Below, piece by piece: positions 39,188 to 39,814 of a stretch of DNA of 39,814 nt (within the stretch, counting starts at the first letter, position 1; each line of letters starts with the position of its first letter). This stretch comes from Thermoplasmatales archaeon. Lineage in GTDB: Archaea; Thermoplasmatota; Thermoplasmata; Thermoplasmatales; GCA-001856825. The position numbers and the translations under genes are program-made. The notes beneath the pieces were generated by a model. That model was not told the DNA's origin. It ran no database searches and saw nothing but the letters and a program-made list of their open reading frames with translations. The DNA lies in contig JAJSLL010000004.1 in the NCBI GenBank assembly GCA_026127935.1, positions 67,590 to 107,403 on the forward strand, given 5' to 3'.

Positions 39188-39814
39188 CTACTTGACAAAT
39201 TCCTGCGGATCCTTGTTCAGGTATGAAGCGTACTTCGTTGCAAGGTCGTACTGATCCTGTTCCATCGCAATGTCAGAAGCAGCGTCAAAAATCTCAGAAT
39301 AGTTGGTTACCGCTCTGATCCTCTCCTCCTTTCTCTTCAGCTTCGCCCCCTCGCTCAGGATCTTCTTGATGACCCTGTCAAGCGTTTTAAGGGGTGCCTC
39401 CCCTCCCTTCTCTTCAACGAGAAGATATGCGTAATTGACCGCGGCCTGCGCCATCATGTCAATGTTATTTGAGGATTCCGCATCCTGAATGGCTTTTTCG
39501 AACAGGCTAGAGGCTTCCTTGAAATCTTCAAGTATTGTAGCAAGTGAAATCATGGAGTAAATGTACTCTCCTTTGTCATTGAGTTTCTGGTATATCTCGA
39601 GTGCCTTTCTACCGTACTCCACAGCCTTCTTGCCGTCTTCAAGAACTGTTACCTGCGACAGCAGGAGATTTGCCTCTGCCACTCTCTTCTGATCATTCTT
39701 CTCCAACGATATCTTTAGTGCCTCTTCTGCAAACTGTTTGGCCATTTCAGAGTTTGGGATCTCCTGGTAGAGAAAGCATTCTGACTTTATCTTAAGAATG
39801 TCAGATTTCGACAA
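39188..39814 (-). CDS. Tetratricopeptide-repeat protein, C-terminal part
   Basis: The 208 residues visible are helical repeats of the TPR type: A-x3-L-E-x2-K residues such as EEALKISLEKNDQKRVAEAN, KKAVEYGRKALEIYQKL, EASSLFEKAIQDAESS and LATKYASYL. The gene begins beyond the right edge. It is probably a protein-interaction scaffold; no enzymatic domain can be seen. Convergent with DUF2240, 6 bp apart. Confidence 0.8.
   Translation of the reverse strand: MSKSDILKIKSECFLYQEIPNSEMAKQFAEEALKISLEKNDQKRVAEANLLLSQVTVLEDGKKAVEYGRKALEIYQKLNDKGEYIYSMISLATILEDFKEASSLFEKAIQDAESSNNIDMMAQAAVNYAYLLVEEKGGEAPLKTLDRVIKKILSEGAKLKRKEERIRAVTNYSEIFDAASDIAMEQDQYDLATKYASYLNKDPQEFVK

Noticed and set aside
1-39814. 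CRISPR arrays, rRNA genes and insertion sequences
   Set aside because: I looked for regularly spaced repeats, rRNA-like stretches and transposase motifs and saw none.

Overview
The window is a chromosomal stretch from a member of the Thermoplasmata (Euryarchaeota), most likely of the Thermoplasmatales or a close relative. The archaeal assignment rests on TATA-binding protein, RfcL, ribosomal protein S8e, SRP19, Pth2, Dph2, an archaeal HisRS/TrpRS pair, a zinc-containing ferredoxin, DUF2240, a tetraether lipid synthase (Tes) and an intron-containing tRNA-Ser. The zinc ferredoxin, the tetraether synthase and the largely leaderless TATA-box promoters fit a thermoacidophile. I cannot name the species from sequence alone.

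Layout. 1-2907 looks like the end of an integrated element: an orphan 394-aa protein, a divergent ribbon-helix-helix-like gene and a tyrosine integrase with a C-terminal zinc ribbon, abutting the 3' end of tRNA-Ser(UGA). 3030-8562 is ordinary core: dph2 overlapping purN, convergent tes, an AbrB-PhoU regulator and a PrpB-type lyase. 8574-13500 is accessory DNA. tRNA-Ala(CGC) has its last 20 bases duplicated 723 bp downstream, and the duplication brackets a RelE-type toxin-antitoxin pair with three operator repeats spaced exactly 11 bp. A compact mercury operon follows (HxlR regulator, free-standing HMA domain, MerA, DUF302), then a zone of gene remnants (a frameshifted winged-helix gene, fragments of surface/secreted proteins).

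13503-35713 returns to core metabolism and information processing: DUF1801, a methyltransferase, HutH, HisRS, NADP-type isocitrate dehydrogenase, TBP coupled to a tiny Pop5/Rnp2-like gene, RfcL, MtnA, acetoacetyl-CoA synthetase, TrpRS, PEBP, a ferritin-VIT1 membrane protein, a cPGS-like GTPase, S8e-SRP19, citrate synthase, the NfeD/stomatin group, zinc ferredoxin, a dienelactone hydrolase-like protein, Nudix, tRNA-Ser(GGA) with a 13-nt intron, and NadE. 35729-39814 holds small membrane proteins, Pth2, a polytopic membrane protein paired with a secreted transglutaminase-like protein, a short HisA-like protein overlapping DUF2240, and the end of a TPR protein.

The most interesting points are the tRNA-flanked mini-cassette with its phased operator, the mercury operon with a split NmerA domain, the putative minimal RNase P subunit translationally coupled to TBP, and the 21-bp perfect hairpin in which two convergent NfeD-family genes both terminate. 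Gene starts were chosen from TATA-box distance, Shine-Dalgarno matches and family N-termini. All functional calls are from motif reading, with no database search.
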